The notes under the pieces were generated by a model. That model was not told where the DNA came from and did not search any database. It saw only the letters and a program-made list of their open reading frames with translations. DNA of 64,000 bases, taken from assembly GCF_900090285.1 (NCBI RefSeq), contig NZ_LT607754.1, positions 3,374,001 through 3,438,000 on the forward strand. The letters are read 5' to 3'. This DNA is from Micromonospora inositola. GTDB taxonomy: Bacteria > Actinomycetota > Actinomycetes > Mycobacteriales > Micromonosporaceae. Shown here in pieces: positions 43,328 to 51,733 of this stretch (the first letter of the stretch is position 1; each line of letters starts with the position of its first letter). Made by a program: the position numbers and the translations under genes.

Positions 43328-43609
43328 GTGGCGGGAGGCCTCGGGCGCTGGCTGCGCAAGCAGTTGGGCGCAGGTGGGCCGGTCCCGGCCGGTCGCAGCG
43401 GGGACCGGTACGCGGTCCGGGGCGACACGCCGGCAGCGGAGGCGCTGCGGGCCTGGTTGGCCGCCCGCGCCCAGCTGGAGGCCGCCTTCGAGCCGCTGGA
43501 GCGGCGGATGGACGCCGGTGTGGACCGAGCGGCGTTGACCGCGCTGCGGCAGCGGGAGACCCTGGCTTGGAACGAGTTCCGGACCCGGCGTCTGGAGGGG
43601 GAGCGGTAA
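43328..43609 (+). CDS. Hypothetical helical protein
   Basis: A 93-residue, charged, alpha-helical protein (AEALRAWLAARAQLEAAFEPLERRMDAG...ALRQRETLAWNEFRTRRLEG) without membrane segments. GTG start. Its TAA stop overlaps the next ATG (TAATG), so the two are co-translated. Small pairs like this occur on actinomycete integrative elements, but I do not recognise the family. Confidence 0.6.
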   Translation: MAGGLGRWLRKQLGAGGPVPAGRSGDRYAVRGDTPAAEALRAWLAARAQLEAAFEPLERRMDAGVDRAALTALRQRETLAWNEFRTRRLEGER

Positions 43610-43803
43610 TGGCCGATCGGGATCTGCTCGACGCGCTGAGCGGTATGCAAGCGGCCTCCAAGGGCATCGACGCGGTCCTCGCGGCGGCGCGGGACGGACG
43701 TGGCGAGCTGGACCCGATGCTGATCGACGTCGAGGGGATCGAGCGCCACCGGGAGAGGTACCGGATGGAGCTGGACTACTTCGAGAGGTCGTACCGCGGC
43801 TGA
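43609..43803 (+). CDS. Hypothetical small protein coupled to the previous gene
   Basis: 64 residues, acidic and helical (LLDALSGMQAASKGIDAVLAAARDGRGELD...IERHRERYRMELDYFERSYRG). The sharing of its start codon with the previous stop argues that both are real. Possibly two partners of one complex. Confidence 0.6.
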   Translation: MADRDLLDALSGMQAASKGIDAVLAAARDGRGELDPMLIDVEGIERHRERYRMELDYFERSYRG

Positions 43804-43819
43804 CGCCGCAGCGGCCGGT

Positions 43820-44022
43820 GGGGCCGTCGACACGGCGGTCCCGCCGGCCGCACCGTTACGGCAGCTCGCCCAGCCCGCAGATGCAGCACGAGCCGCAGCG
43901 CGGTCGGGGCGCTCGGCGACCTGGTCCAGGTCGTCCTCGAACAGGTTCGCGTAGACGACGTCCAGCGTCATCGCTGCCGACGCATGCCCCAGCACGCGTT
44001 GAACGGCCTCCACATTCGCTCC
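43820..44022 (-). pseudogene. Second integrase relic
   Basis: About 40 codons (SANVEAVQRVLGHASAA... to LFEDDLDQVAE) match the C terminus of the integrase relic at 40.8 kb closely. Here the active-site region reads TLDVVYANLF, with one extra codon from an ACG duplication, and the rest downstream is not integrase-like. The 5' side is cut where the nadE gene ends. It implies a second, related element once lay here. Confidence 0.75.
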
Positions 44023-44952
44023 CTACGAGACCGAGCCGGCGGCGACCGAGTCCTTCCCCGCTCGTGGGCTTGCAGTTTGGTTGTCGTGTTCCAGGGAGCC
44101 GGGGCGGAGTGTTGTGCGGGGGGTGATGGGCAGGTTGCGTTTGTGGGCGCTGAGGCGATAGCGGGCAATGATTGTGTCGGCGACGTCCGGTGCGACGGGA
44201 TGTCCCTCCAGGAAGTCGTCGATGTCAGCGTAGGTCAGCCCTAATGCGTGTTCATCTGGCTTGCTGGGTGCGAGGTCTTCCAGGTCGGCGGTTGGGGTCT
44301 TGTGAATCAGGCGTTCAGGAGCGCCAAGTGCTCGGGCCACGGCTCGGACTCGCCGCTTTGTCAGCCCGGCCAGGGGCACGATGTCGGCGGCCCCGTCGCC
44401 GTGTTTGGTGAAGAACCCCATGACCGCCTCGGCAGCATGGTCGGTGCCGACCACAAGACCGTCGAGTGCGCCTGCCCCGGCGTATTGCACGATCATTCGC
44501 TGCCGCGCCTTGATGTTGCCGAGCACGAAATCCTGGTGGTGCGCGTCGCGGAAGGTAAGCCCGGCGGTTGCCAGTGCACACAGGGCTGCGTCGCTGGCTG
44601 GCCGGATGTCGACAGTGAGCACGGTGTCGGGTTGGATGAACGTGAGCGCTAGGCGAGCGTCGTCCTCATCCCGCTGGCTGCCGTACGGCAGGCGCATCGC
44701 AACAAATGTGGCGTGGTGCCCGGCGTGGCGGGCTTCTTCGGCGGCGAGTTGGCACAGCCGCCCGGCAACAGCCGAATCGATGCCCCCGCTGATGCCGAGG
44801 ACCAGGGTCCGGCGGCCGGTCGTGATCAACTGGTCGACGAGTAGTTGTGCTCGCCGGTCGGCCTCGGCTGCAGGGTCGAAGCCAGCTGTCACCGCCAGGT
44901 CCTCGGCGATGTGGCGCTGCCATCCGGCCGATGCGAGGTGTGCGTGACTCAC
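44023..44952 (-). CDS. nadE: NH3-dependent NAD+ synthetase
   Basis: A 309-residue stand-alone synthetase that amidates deamido-NAD using ammonia; no glutaminase domain is attached. The ATP-pyrophosphatase P-loop is LGISGGIDSAVAGRL, and GNIKARQRM and GTDHAAEAVMGFFTKHGDGAADI are NadE hallmarks. GTG 44952 overlaps the lactonase stop (GTGA), so the two are co-translated. Actinomycetes usually have a glutamine-dependent NadE, so this may be an extra, horizontally acquired copy; it abuts the integrase relic. Confidence 0.92.
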   Translation of the reverse strand: MSHAHLASAGWQRHIAEDLAVTAGFDPAAEADRRAQLLVDQLITTGRRTLVLGISGGIDSAVAGRLCQLAAEEARHAGHHATFVAMRLPYGSQRDEDDARLALTFIQPDTVLTVDIRPASDAALCALATAGLTFRDAHHQDFVLGNIKARQRMIVQYAGAGALDGLVVGTDHAAEAVMGFFTKHGDGAADIVPLAGLTKRRVRAVARALGAPERLIHKTPTADLEDLAPSKPDEHALGLTYADIDDFLEGHPVAPDVADTIIARYRLSAHKRNLPITPRTTLRPGSLEHDNQTASPRAGKDSVAAGSVS

Positions 44953-45881
44953 CGCTGCACCTGCTGGATCGGCTCGGGATAACGGGCGCCGTTGACGGTG
45001 ACGCGCAGCGCGTACAGGCTCGTGGCGGCGGTGATGAACAGGTGGTTGCGTTTGGGTCCGCCGAAGGTGAGGTTGGCGACGGACTCGGGCAGCAGCAGCT
45101 TGCCGATGAGGGTGCCGTCGGGGTCGAAGCAGTGCACGCCGTCCCAGGCTGCGGCCCAGACCCGACCGGCGTCGTCGAGGCGCAGGCCGTCGAAGCGTCC
45201 GAAGTCGCATTCGGCGAAGATCTTCCCGCCGGTCAGGGCACCTTCGGCCGTGACGTCGAAGACGCGGATGTGACTGGGTTCCTGGCGTGTGTCGGCGATG
45301 TAGATTCGCTGCTCGTCGGCGGAAAAGGCAAGACCGTTTGGCCGGCAGAAGTCGTCGGCGACGACTCGCAGGTCGCCGGTGGCCGGGTCGAGGCGGAACA
45401 CGTAGCAGGCACCACCGAACTCGCTGTCGCCCTTGTTGCCCTCGTAGTCGCTGTGGATGCCGTAGCTCGGGTCGGTGAACCAGATCGTGCCGTCGGCGCG
45501 TACGACGACGTCGTTGGGGCTGTTGAGCCGCTTGCCGTGGAAGCGGTCGGCGAGCACGGTGATGGCGCCGTCGTGTTCGGTGCGGGTCACCCGCCGATTG
45601 CCCTGTTCGCAGGTGATGAGCCGGCCCTGGCGGTCAATGGTGTTGCCGTTGGCGTACCCGGAGCAGTGCCGGAAGACGCCGACGGCGCCGGTGGTTTCGT
45701 CCCAGCGCATGAGCCGGTCGTTGGGGATGTCGCTCCAGACGAGGTAGCGCCCGGCTGGGAAGTACACCGGGCCCTCCGATTTGCGTGAACCGGTGTGCAG
45801 GCGTTCGACGACGTAGTCGCCGTCGCAGTAGCGGAAGCGCTCGTCGAGCACCTGGAACTGAGCAGGGATGGTCTCAGCCAC
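44949..45881 (-). CDS. SMP-30/gluconolactonase-like beta-propeller
   Basis: A 310-residue six-bladed propeller. Metal ligand candidates: E in SEGPVYF, N in NSPNDVVV, N/D in CRPNGLAFSAD and D in FDGLRLDDAGRV. Family members hydrolyse sugar lactones with calcium or zinc. GTG 45881 has GAGGAGG 5 bases upstream; the upstream frame has no support. It is divergent from an Lrp-type gene and coupled to nadE. Confidence 0.88.
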   Translation of the reverse strand: MAETIPAQFQVLDERFRYCDGDYVVERLHTGSRKSEGPVYFPAGRYLVWSDIPNDRLMRWDETTGAVGVFRHCSGYANGNTIDRQGRLITCEQGNRRVTRTEHDGAITVLADRFHGKRLNSPNDVVVRADGTIWFTDPSYGIHSDYEGNKGDSEFGGACYVFRLDPATGDLRVVADDFCRPNGLAFSADEQRIYIADTRQEPSHIRVFDVTAEGALTGGKIFAECDFGRFDGLRLDDAGRVWAAAWDGVHCFDPDGTLIGKLLLPESVANLTFGGPKRNHLFITAATSLYALRVTVNGARYPEPIQQVQR

Positions 45882-45982
45882 CGAAGCCTCCTCGGCTTGA
45901 GATGATGTTCGATAAGAAGCCTGTCCTGCCGAATCTGATATGGTCAACAGCAGTGTTATACGATTCACATCTTGGAGCGCAT
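45882..45982. promoter_or_regulatory. AT-rich divergent promoter region
   Basis: The 101 bases between the divergent lactonase and Lrp genes are the most AT-rich short gap in the area and contain TATGG, GTTATACGATT and CATCTTGGAG stretches. A shared operator for the Lrp protein is likely here; no perfect palindrome stands out. Confidence 0.5.
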
Positions 45983-46441
45983 ATGGACAGCATCGACCGA
46001 GCTTTGCTGGCGCAGCTGCAGGTCGACGCCACGCAGTCGTACGTGTCCCTGGGTCAGGCGGTCGGGCTGTCGGCGGGGTCGGCCCATGAGCGGGTGCGCA
46101 AGCTGCGCGAGCGCGGTGTCATCCGGCGTACCACCGTCGACGTCGATCCAGCCGCGGCCAGCCGCGGCGTGCTGTCCTACGTCATGCTGCAGGGAAGCGC
46201 CTGGATGGGCGACCCGCCGACCCGCGACGCGCTGGCGGACATCCCCGAGATCCAGGAGGCGCACGTCATCGCCGGGTCGGCGTCGTTGCTGGTGAAGATC
46301 CGCACCTCGACCACGGAGGAGCTGCAGGCCGTGCTGCGACGAGTCTTCGCCGTCGACGGCGTCACCGGCACCCAGACCATCGTCGTACTGGAGACCTTCT
46401 TCGAACGGCCCATGTACCTCGGCGGCAACGGTTCCAGCTAA
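45983..46441 (+). CDS. Lrp/AsnC-family transcriptional regulator
   Basis: A 152-residue regulator. The N-terminal helix-turn-helix (IDRALLAQLQVDATQSYVSLGQAVGLSAGSAHERVRKLRERGVI) is followed by the RAM sensor domain with AHVIAGSASLLVKI and TQTIVVLETFFERP. ATG 45983 has TTGGAG 8 bases upstream. It is divergent from the lactonase/nadE pair and probably controls it; the ligand is unknown. Confidence 0.92.
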   Translation: MDSIDRALLAQLQVDATQSYVSLGQAVGLSAGSAHERVRKLRERGVIRRTTVDVDPAAASRGVLSYVMLQGSAWMGDPPTRDALADIPEIQEAHVIAGSASLLVKIRTSTTEELQAVLRRVFAVDGVTGTQTIVVLETFFERPMYLGGNGSS

Positions 46442-46446
46442 GAGCA

Positions 46447-46890
46447 CTACACCTGCCACTCACCGGCGACCATCAAATCCCGGCCCACGATCTCGTTGGC
46501 CTCGCGCCAGGCCTGGATCAGCTCCGGTCGGATGCGGAAGTACGGGTAGTTCCGCTGTTTCCGTGGGTCGAACCCTGTCTTTGCCGCAAACGCGTCGCCA
46601 ACCTCGTCCGTGACCTCGTCGACGACCACCGCAGATCCCTCAATGAGCACCACGTCGCGGGTTGGCCCGATCGTGAGGCGGACCCGCCCGCTGGCGCGGA
46701 GGTTCCGAGCCGTGGGGTTGGTGGCCGCCGTCGAGATCAAGAGCGTCTCGCCGTCCGAGAGGAACGACAGGGGTACCAGATACGGCGTGCCCACGGGATC
46801 GGCGGTGGCCACCCAGGCGTCGACGTCGTGTTCGAGCCGGTGCAGTGTGTCCTTTTTGCGCTGCTCGGGCGGTCGGGGTGGGGGTGCCAT
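46447..46890 (-). CDS. Pyridoxamine-5'-phosphate oxidase-like (flavin split-barrel) protein
   Basis: 147 residues: DVDAWVATADPVGTPYLVPLSFLSDGETLLISTAATNPTARNLRASGRVRLTIG is the split-barrel core that binds FMN or F420. ATG 46890 has AGGAGG 9 bases upstream. It converges on the Lrp gene with a 5-base gap. The exact cofactor and substrate are unknown; many actinobacterial members reduce with F420. Confidence 0.85.
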   Translation of the reverse strand: MAPPPRPPEQRKKDTLHRLEHDVDAWVATADPVGTPYLVPLSFLSDGETLLISTAATNPTARNLRASGRVRLTIGPTRDVVLIEGSAVVVDEVTDEVGDAFAAKTGFDPRKQRNYPYFRIRPELIQAWREANEIVGRDLMVAGEWQV

Positions 46891-46973
46891 GGCGTCGAGC
46901 CTCCTGTCCACGATTCGAGCGATGATTATTGATCTGCTGCGGCGCGACGGTCTGATCGTCGCGCTCGCAGTCC

Positions 46974-47450
46974 TCAGTTCACCGCTTGCTTTACGAGCGC
47001 GCCGATTCTTGCCTCGTCTTCGGCGGTCAACTTCGGCAGAGCGAAGGTGGTTGGCCACATGGCGCCGTCGTCGAGGTTCGCCTCGTCGCTGAAGCCGAGC
47101 GTCGCGTACCTCGTTTTGAACTTCTGTGCGCTCTGGAAGAAGCAGACGACCTTGCCGTCCTTGGCATACGCGGGCATCCCGTACCAGAGCCTCGGCGAGA
47201 GGGCTGGCGCGCTGGCTGTGATGACGGCATGCAGCCGCTCGGCCATGACGCGATCCGGTTCCGACATCTCGGCGATCTTCGCCAGCACGTCACCTTCACC
47301 GTCCGCCTTGGCCGTACGCGGCCCGCGGCGCGCGGCCGTCCGCAGTTCCTGGGCGTGTTCCTTCATCGCGGCTCGTTCCTCGCCCGTGAATCCCTCGTAG
47401 GTCTTGTCGTTCGCGGCGGTGCTCTCGGCGGACTTCTTCCTGTCTCTCAT
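46974..47450 (-). CDS. DUF1801-like protein
   Basis: A 158-residue protein with a charged Lys/Arg/Glu N terminus and a C-terminal domain of the YdhG/DUF1801 kind ([30 protein letters not shown]...TRYATLGF). The family has been linked to iron handling, but the function is unproven. The intergenic 46891-46973 and 47451-47611 stretches show nothing convincing. Confidence 0.8.
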   Translation of the reverse strand: MRDRKKSAESTAANDKTYEGFTGEERAAMKEHAQELRTAARRGPRTAKADGEGDVLAKIAEMSEPDRVMAERLHAVITASAPALSPRLWYGMPAYAKDGKVVCFFQSAQKFKTRYATLGFSDEANLDDGAMWPTTFALPKLTAEDEARIGALVKQAVN

Positions 47451-47611
47451 TGCAGGTCTTCCTCTCCTACGAGTTGGCTATGACATCGCGGTTTGGATCG
47501 GCACGCAGTCCAGCGCCCAGGTCCATGGCCAGTACTTCACATCTCGTCAGTGGTGCGCCGTACGCTGCGCCACTTGGCGGCATACGGCAGCATGAACAGA
47601 TACAGACCCGC

Positions 47612-47947
47612 TCAGCGGTCCTGTAGCAGTCCGAGGACATTGCCGTCGGGGTCGGTGATGGTGGCCACCAGGCGGCCGCCACCGACGTCGCGCACGGGCT
47701 CCTTCACGGTGGCACCCGCCGCGGTCACCTCGGCCAGTTTCGCCTCGATGTCCGGCACGTGCCAATAGGCCACCGGCGAGGTCATGCCCTGCGGTCCGCC
47801 GGCCGGCACCAACCCGATCTGCTGGCCGTCGACCTCGTAGCCGACGTAGTAGGAGCTGTCGGTCTGCGGCGCTACGCCGAGCAGCGCGGTATACACCTCC
47901 TTGGCCTTCGGGAGGTCGGAAACGGGATGCAGCACGGTCTTGATCAT
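47612..47947 (-). CDS. VOC-family (glyoxalase/bleomycin-resistance fold) protein
   Basis: A 111-residue protein with one babababb module: KTVLHPVSDLPKAKEVYTALLG at the start and ATITDPDGNVLGLLQ at the end with the usual Glu replaced. Metal-ligand candidates are H7 and the His of AYWHVPD. GGAG-like sequence precedes the ATG. Substrate unknown. Confidence 0.88.
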   Translation of the reverse strand: MIKTVLHPVSDLPKAKEVYTALLGVAPQTDSSYYVGYEVDGQQIGLVPAGGPQGMTSPVAYWHVPDIEAKLAEVTAAGATVKEPVRDVGGGRLVATITDPDGNVLGLLQDR

Positions 47948-48091
47948 GATTGCTCCTGAAGTCGTGGGTCACATCGACCTGGTTGGTGTGGTCGGTCATG
48001 ACCACGGCTAGAGCATCTCCCGGCTGCGGCAGGCCAACATCCGTGCCGACCACGGGAACCACCACGGAGTGGCGCCTACGTATACGGCAGG

Positions 48092-50938
48092 ATGGAACCC
48101 GTGGTAGCTCAGGCAGGGATTTCAGGCCGGGAGGCCGAGGTGCTGTCCCTGCTCGGGGAGCACCTCAGCAACGCGGAGATCGGCGCGCGGCTGTTCATCT
48201 CCGTCCGCACCGTCGAGACCCACGTGTCCTCGCTGCTGCGCAAGCTCGGTGCGCCGGACCGGCGGGCGCTCGCGCAGCTCGCGACCGAGTGGAGTCGGGC
48301 CGCGCGCGGGGGTGACGCGGCCCTCGGGCTGCCCGCGCCGGTGACCTCGTTCGTCGGCCGGGTACGGGAGCGGGCGGCGCTGGCCGAGGCGGTCAAAGCG
48401 CACCGGCAGGTGAGCGCGGTCGGCCCGGGCGGGGTCGGGAAGACCCGGCTGGCGCTGGCGATCGCGGCGCAGGCGGCCGGCGACTTCGCCGACGGTGTGT
48501 GGTTCGTCGACCTGGTCCCGGTCACCGACCCCGCCATGGTCGGGGCGGCGGTGGCCGCGGCGGTCGGCATCGGCGAGCAGCAGAGCCGTGGCATGGACGA
48601 GTCGGTGATCGCCGCGCTGGCCGACCGGCACGCCCTGCTCGTCCTGGACAACTGTGAGCACGTGCGAGACGGCGTGGCACCGTTCCTGGAGCGGCTGCTC
48701 GCCGGCTGCCCGCGGCTGACCGTGCTGGCCACCAGCCGGGCCCGGTTGATGGTGCCGTTCGAACGCGTCTATCCCATCCCGCCGCTGTCGCTGACCGGCG
48801 ACGGTGACTCGGATGCGGTCGCGCTGTTCCTCGACCGGGCCGCGGCGGTGGGCTCGCCGCTGGCGCCGGAGCAGCGCGACCAGGCCGCAGAGATCTGCCG
48901 CGGGCTGGACGGCGTGGCGCTGGCGATCGAGCTGGCGGCCGCCCGGTTGCCCACGCTCGGCCTGGACGGCCTCGCCGACGTGCTCTCCGACCAGCTGCGG
49001 CTGCTGACCGGCGGCGCCCGGGCCGACGACCGGCACCGGTCGGTACGGGCCATGCTGGATTGGAGCCACGCCCTCCTCGAGCTGGCCGATCGTACGCTGC
49101 TGCGCCGCATCGCGGTCTTCGTGGCTCCGTTCACGGTGGACGCCGCTCGGCAGGTGGCCGGGTTCGCGCCGCTCGAAACGGCCGCGGTGGTGGACGGGCT
49201 GGCCCGGCTCACCGAGCAGAGCCTGCTGACGGCGACCCCTTCCCCTGGCGGCACCCGTTATCGCACGCTGGAGACCATCCGCCAGTACGGAGTGGAGCAG
49301 CTGTCTAGTGCCGGCGAGCTCGACGATGTCCGATCTCGCCACCTGCGCTGGTGCTTGGCGACTGCCACCGAGCTGGCGCGGGATACGCCGCCGGGCACCG
49401 GGGTGTGGCGAGCCAGGTTCGACACGGCGGCCGATGACATCCGGGCCGCCCTCGGTTGGGCGGCCGACGAGCCCGATCACCGTGCCAACGCGTACGGCCT
49501 GGCACTGGCCCTAGCTCAGCTGACCTTCACCAGGAATCTGGTCGGCGAGGCCCAGCAGCGGTACGAACAGGCGGCATCGCTCACCGGTGACCCGGTCGCC
49601 GCGGGGTCGGCGCTCCGGTACGCCGCGGCGGTGGCTGGTTGTCGCATGCGTGGCGAGGACATGTACCGGCTCTACCGCGCCGCCGCAGACACCGCACGTA
49701 GCGCCGGGGACACCGCCGGGGCCGCCCGCGACCTGGCCACGGCCGCGGCCACCGTCTATCGGTTCTCCGGCACGTTCTCCCTGCCGCCACCGCCGGGTGA
49801 GGCTGCGGTGCTGCTTTCCGCGGCACGCGAGCTGGCCGGCGACGACCCCGCTGCCCAGGCCGCGGTGGCCCTGGCCGAGTGCGGGGTTCTCACGGACGCC
49901 GTCGATGCGGACAGGGGGAAGCCAGACACGGCCGTGCCGGAGGCAATCGCGCTCGCCGAGCGGGCAGTCGACCTGGCTCACCGGACCGGCGATCCGCTGG
50001 CCCACAGCGCGGCCCTCGACGCGCTCACCGCTGCCCAGTGCTGGGCAGGCGATACCTTCGCCACCGCGGACACGACCCATCGACGAGTCGAGCTGCTCGC
50101 CTCGGTGCCGGTGACGCCAGCCAGCGCGCATGAGCGGGCGAACGCGCTCTCCGAGGCGGCCGAGACCTGCATCGGAGTGGGTGACCTGGAGGGGGCCCGC
50201 CGGTGGGGCGAGCAGCTTCGCGACCTGCCGTTACTGGCCGAACGGGGTGACTTCGCCACGTCCCGGCTACTGGTGGCGGATGCGCTGGCGGGCAACGTCG
50301 ACGATGTGCTCGTCGGCAGCAGGCGGTTCCTCGATGCGTGGGAGCGCTCCGGAAGCCGGCATGCCCCCAACCTCGCGATGGCGGCGGCCGCGGTGGCGAT
50401 GGTCCACGGCCTGCGCAAGGACGACGGGGCGAGAGCCGAGTGGCTGGCCGTCGTCGACAAGCTCGATATGGCACCAGAGCAGAAGGCCGGCTACAGCGCG
50501 GTGTTCGATGCGATCGTCTTCCTCCACCACGGTCGGGCCGACCGGGCCATGGCGGGGCTAGTGGCCGAGCCCGACGAGATGGACGAGTGGGTCATCTGGG
50601 TGTGGCAGCATTGGTATCTCGCGCTGCGTGCCGAGGCGGCCGCGCTCACCGGGAACCCCGACGCACGCCGCCGCATCACCGCCGCACGAACGATCGTGGC
50701 CGGCAATCCGATCGCCGGCGCCCAGCTGGAGCGGGCAGAGGCCCTACTCGACGGCGACCAGGACCGGATGCTCGCCGCCGCGGCGGCGTTCGACGCCGCC
50801 GGCTGCCGCTACCAGTGGGCGCGGACGCTCGTACTCACCAGCGGTGAGCATGCCGCGACCGGCGCGGCGGCCCTGGCCGACATCGGTCTTGCCGCCCTCG
50901 ACACCCTCGCCATGCGTGCGGGCACCCGGCGCCGGTAG
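48092..50938 (+). CDS. LuxR-type HTH joined at the N terminus to an AfsR-like ATPase regulator
   Basis: A 948-residue regulator. A LuxR helix-turn-helix is at about 8-65 (SGREAEVLSLLGEHLSNAEIGARLFISVRTVETHVSSLLRKLG). Next comes an NB-ARC-type ATPase with Walker A GPGGVGKT at 111-118, Walker B LLVLDNCEH at 182-190 and GLDGVALAIELAAARLP, then long tetratricopeptide-like helical repeats to the end. In LAL regulators the HTH is at the C terminus; here it is first, so the layout is that of the BTAD/AfsR class with the DNA-binding domain swapped. Probable ligand-dependent activator; its target is not visible next to it. Confidence 0.9.
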   Translation: MEPVVAQAGISGREAEVLSLLGEHLSNAEIGARLFISVRTVETHVSSLLRKLGAPDRRALAQLATEWSRAARGGDAALGLPAPVTSFVGRVRERAALAEAVKAHRQVSAVGPGGVGKTRLALAIAAQAAGDFADGVWFVDLVPVTDPAMVGAAVAAAVGIGEQQSRGMDESVIAALADRHALLVLDNCEHVRDGVAPFLERLLAGCPRLTVLATSRARLMVPFERVYPIPPLSLTGDGDSDAVALFLDRAAAVGSPLAPEQRDQAAEICRGLDGVALAIELAAARLPTLGLDGLADVLSDQLRLLTGGARADDRHRSVRAMLDWSHALLELADRTLLRRIAVFVAPFTVDAARQVAGFAPLETAAVVDGLARLTEQSLLTATPSPGGTRYRTLETIRQYGVEQLSSAGELDDVRSRHLRWCLATATELARDTPPGTGVWRARFDTAADDIRAALGWAADEPDHRANAYGLALALAQLTFTRNLVGEAQQRYEQAASLTGDPVAAGSALRYAAAVAGCRMRGEDMYRLYRAAADTARSAGDTAGAARDLATAAATVYRFSGTFSLPPPPGEAAVLLSAARELAGDDPAAQAAVALAECGVLTDAVDADRGKPDTAVPEAIALAERAVDLAHRTGDPLAHSAALDALTAAQCWAGDTFATADTTHRRVELLASVPVTPASAHERANALSEAAETCIGVGDLEGARRWGEQLRDLPLLAERGDFATSRLLVADALAGNVDDVLVGSRRFLDAWERSGSRHAPNLAMAAAAVAMVHGLRKDDGARAEWLAVVDKLDMAPEQKAGYSAVFDAIVFLHHGRADRAMAGLVAEPDEMDEWVIWVWQHWYLALRAEAAALTGNPDARRRITAARTIVAGNPIAGAQLERAEALLDGDQDRMLAAAAAFDAAGCRYQWARTLVLTSGEHAATGAAALADIGLAALDTLAMRAGTRRR

Positions 50939-51210
50939 CGGCAGCGGTCGCGCTGAGGAGCCAGGCGATCTTGATGGCGATCGAGAGGTTGCGCGTGGCG
51001 GCCGAACACCCGAAAACGTTCGCGGGCAGACTCGCCCACCCGAGCCCGCCGCCGCCGACCCGGACGGGTCGATTCGGCTGACGGCCCGGGCCGGGGCGGT
51101 TCGCGGTACGGCGCCGGCGTGAGCGCCGGCCGCACAGCAGGATCCACCGTACGGCGACCTTGGGTACGCGTGCTCATCCGGATACCGACCCCGACGGGAA
51201 GGATCAGGCT

Positions 51211-51615
51211 GTGAACCAGACGACGTGGACGCGTACCCTGCTCGGCGGCCTGATCATCGGGGCGGCGACGGTCGGGGCATGGTGGGCCTGGCTGGGCTGG
51301 GAGACCGGGTACACGGTGGACCCGGAGACCGGCGCGACCAGCGGCCCGTACGCGCCGTGGCAGGTGGTCGGCTGCGTCCTCACCCTGGCCCTGATCGCCG
51401 CCGTCGGCGGCTGGCTGCTCAGCCCGTGGGTGGTGGTGCCGGTGATGACGGTCGCGTTCACGGTCGCCTGGGCGGCGCACGCCGCCTCGACCGACGACAC
51501 CGGCCTCTGGGCGGTGGGAGCGGTCCTGGTCCTGGTCGGGACGGCCGCCGGTACCTCCATGGTGAGTGCCGGAGCCGGGCTGATCCGCCGCCGTACGCGC
51601 AGATCGCCCGGCTGA
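51211..51615 (+). CDS. Small membrane protein
   Basis: A 134-residue protein with four helices and a short outside loop (WETGYTVDPETGATSGPYAPWQ). GGGAAGGA precedes the GTG by about 6 bases. No known family. It lies alone between the LuxR/ATPase gene and the converging betaine operon; the 272 bases before it show no gene. Confidence 0.8.
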   Translation: MNQTTWTRTLLGGLIIGAATVGAWWAWLGWETGYTVDPETGATSGPYAPWQVVGCVLTLALIAAVGGWLLSPWVVVPVMTVAFTVAWAAHAASTDDTGLWAVGAVLVLVGTAAGTSMVSAGAGLIRRRTRRSPG

Positions 51616-51679
51616 CGGATGCCGTTGGCCTGGCGGCTGCAGACCTCGCCGGCCGACCACGTCGAGCAGGAACACGCCG

Positions 51680-51705
51680 GGCGGCGAGGCAGTCGCCTCG
51701 CCGCC
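51680..51705. terminator. Bidirectional terminator between converging genes
   Basis: GGCGGCGAGGC and GCCTCGCCGCC (11 perfect pairs) around an AGTC loop, between the small membrane-protein stop and the end of the betaine operon on the other strand. Confidence 0.8.
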
Positions 51706-51733
51706 CGCGTCGGCCACCCGCCTTAAAGAACGC

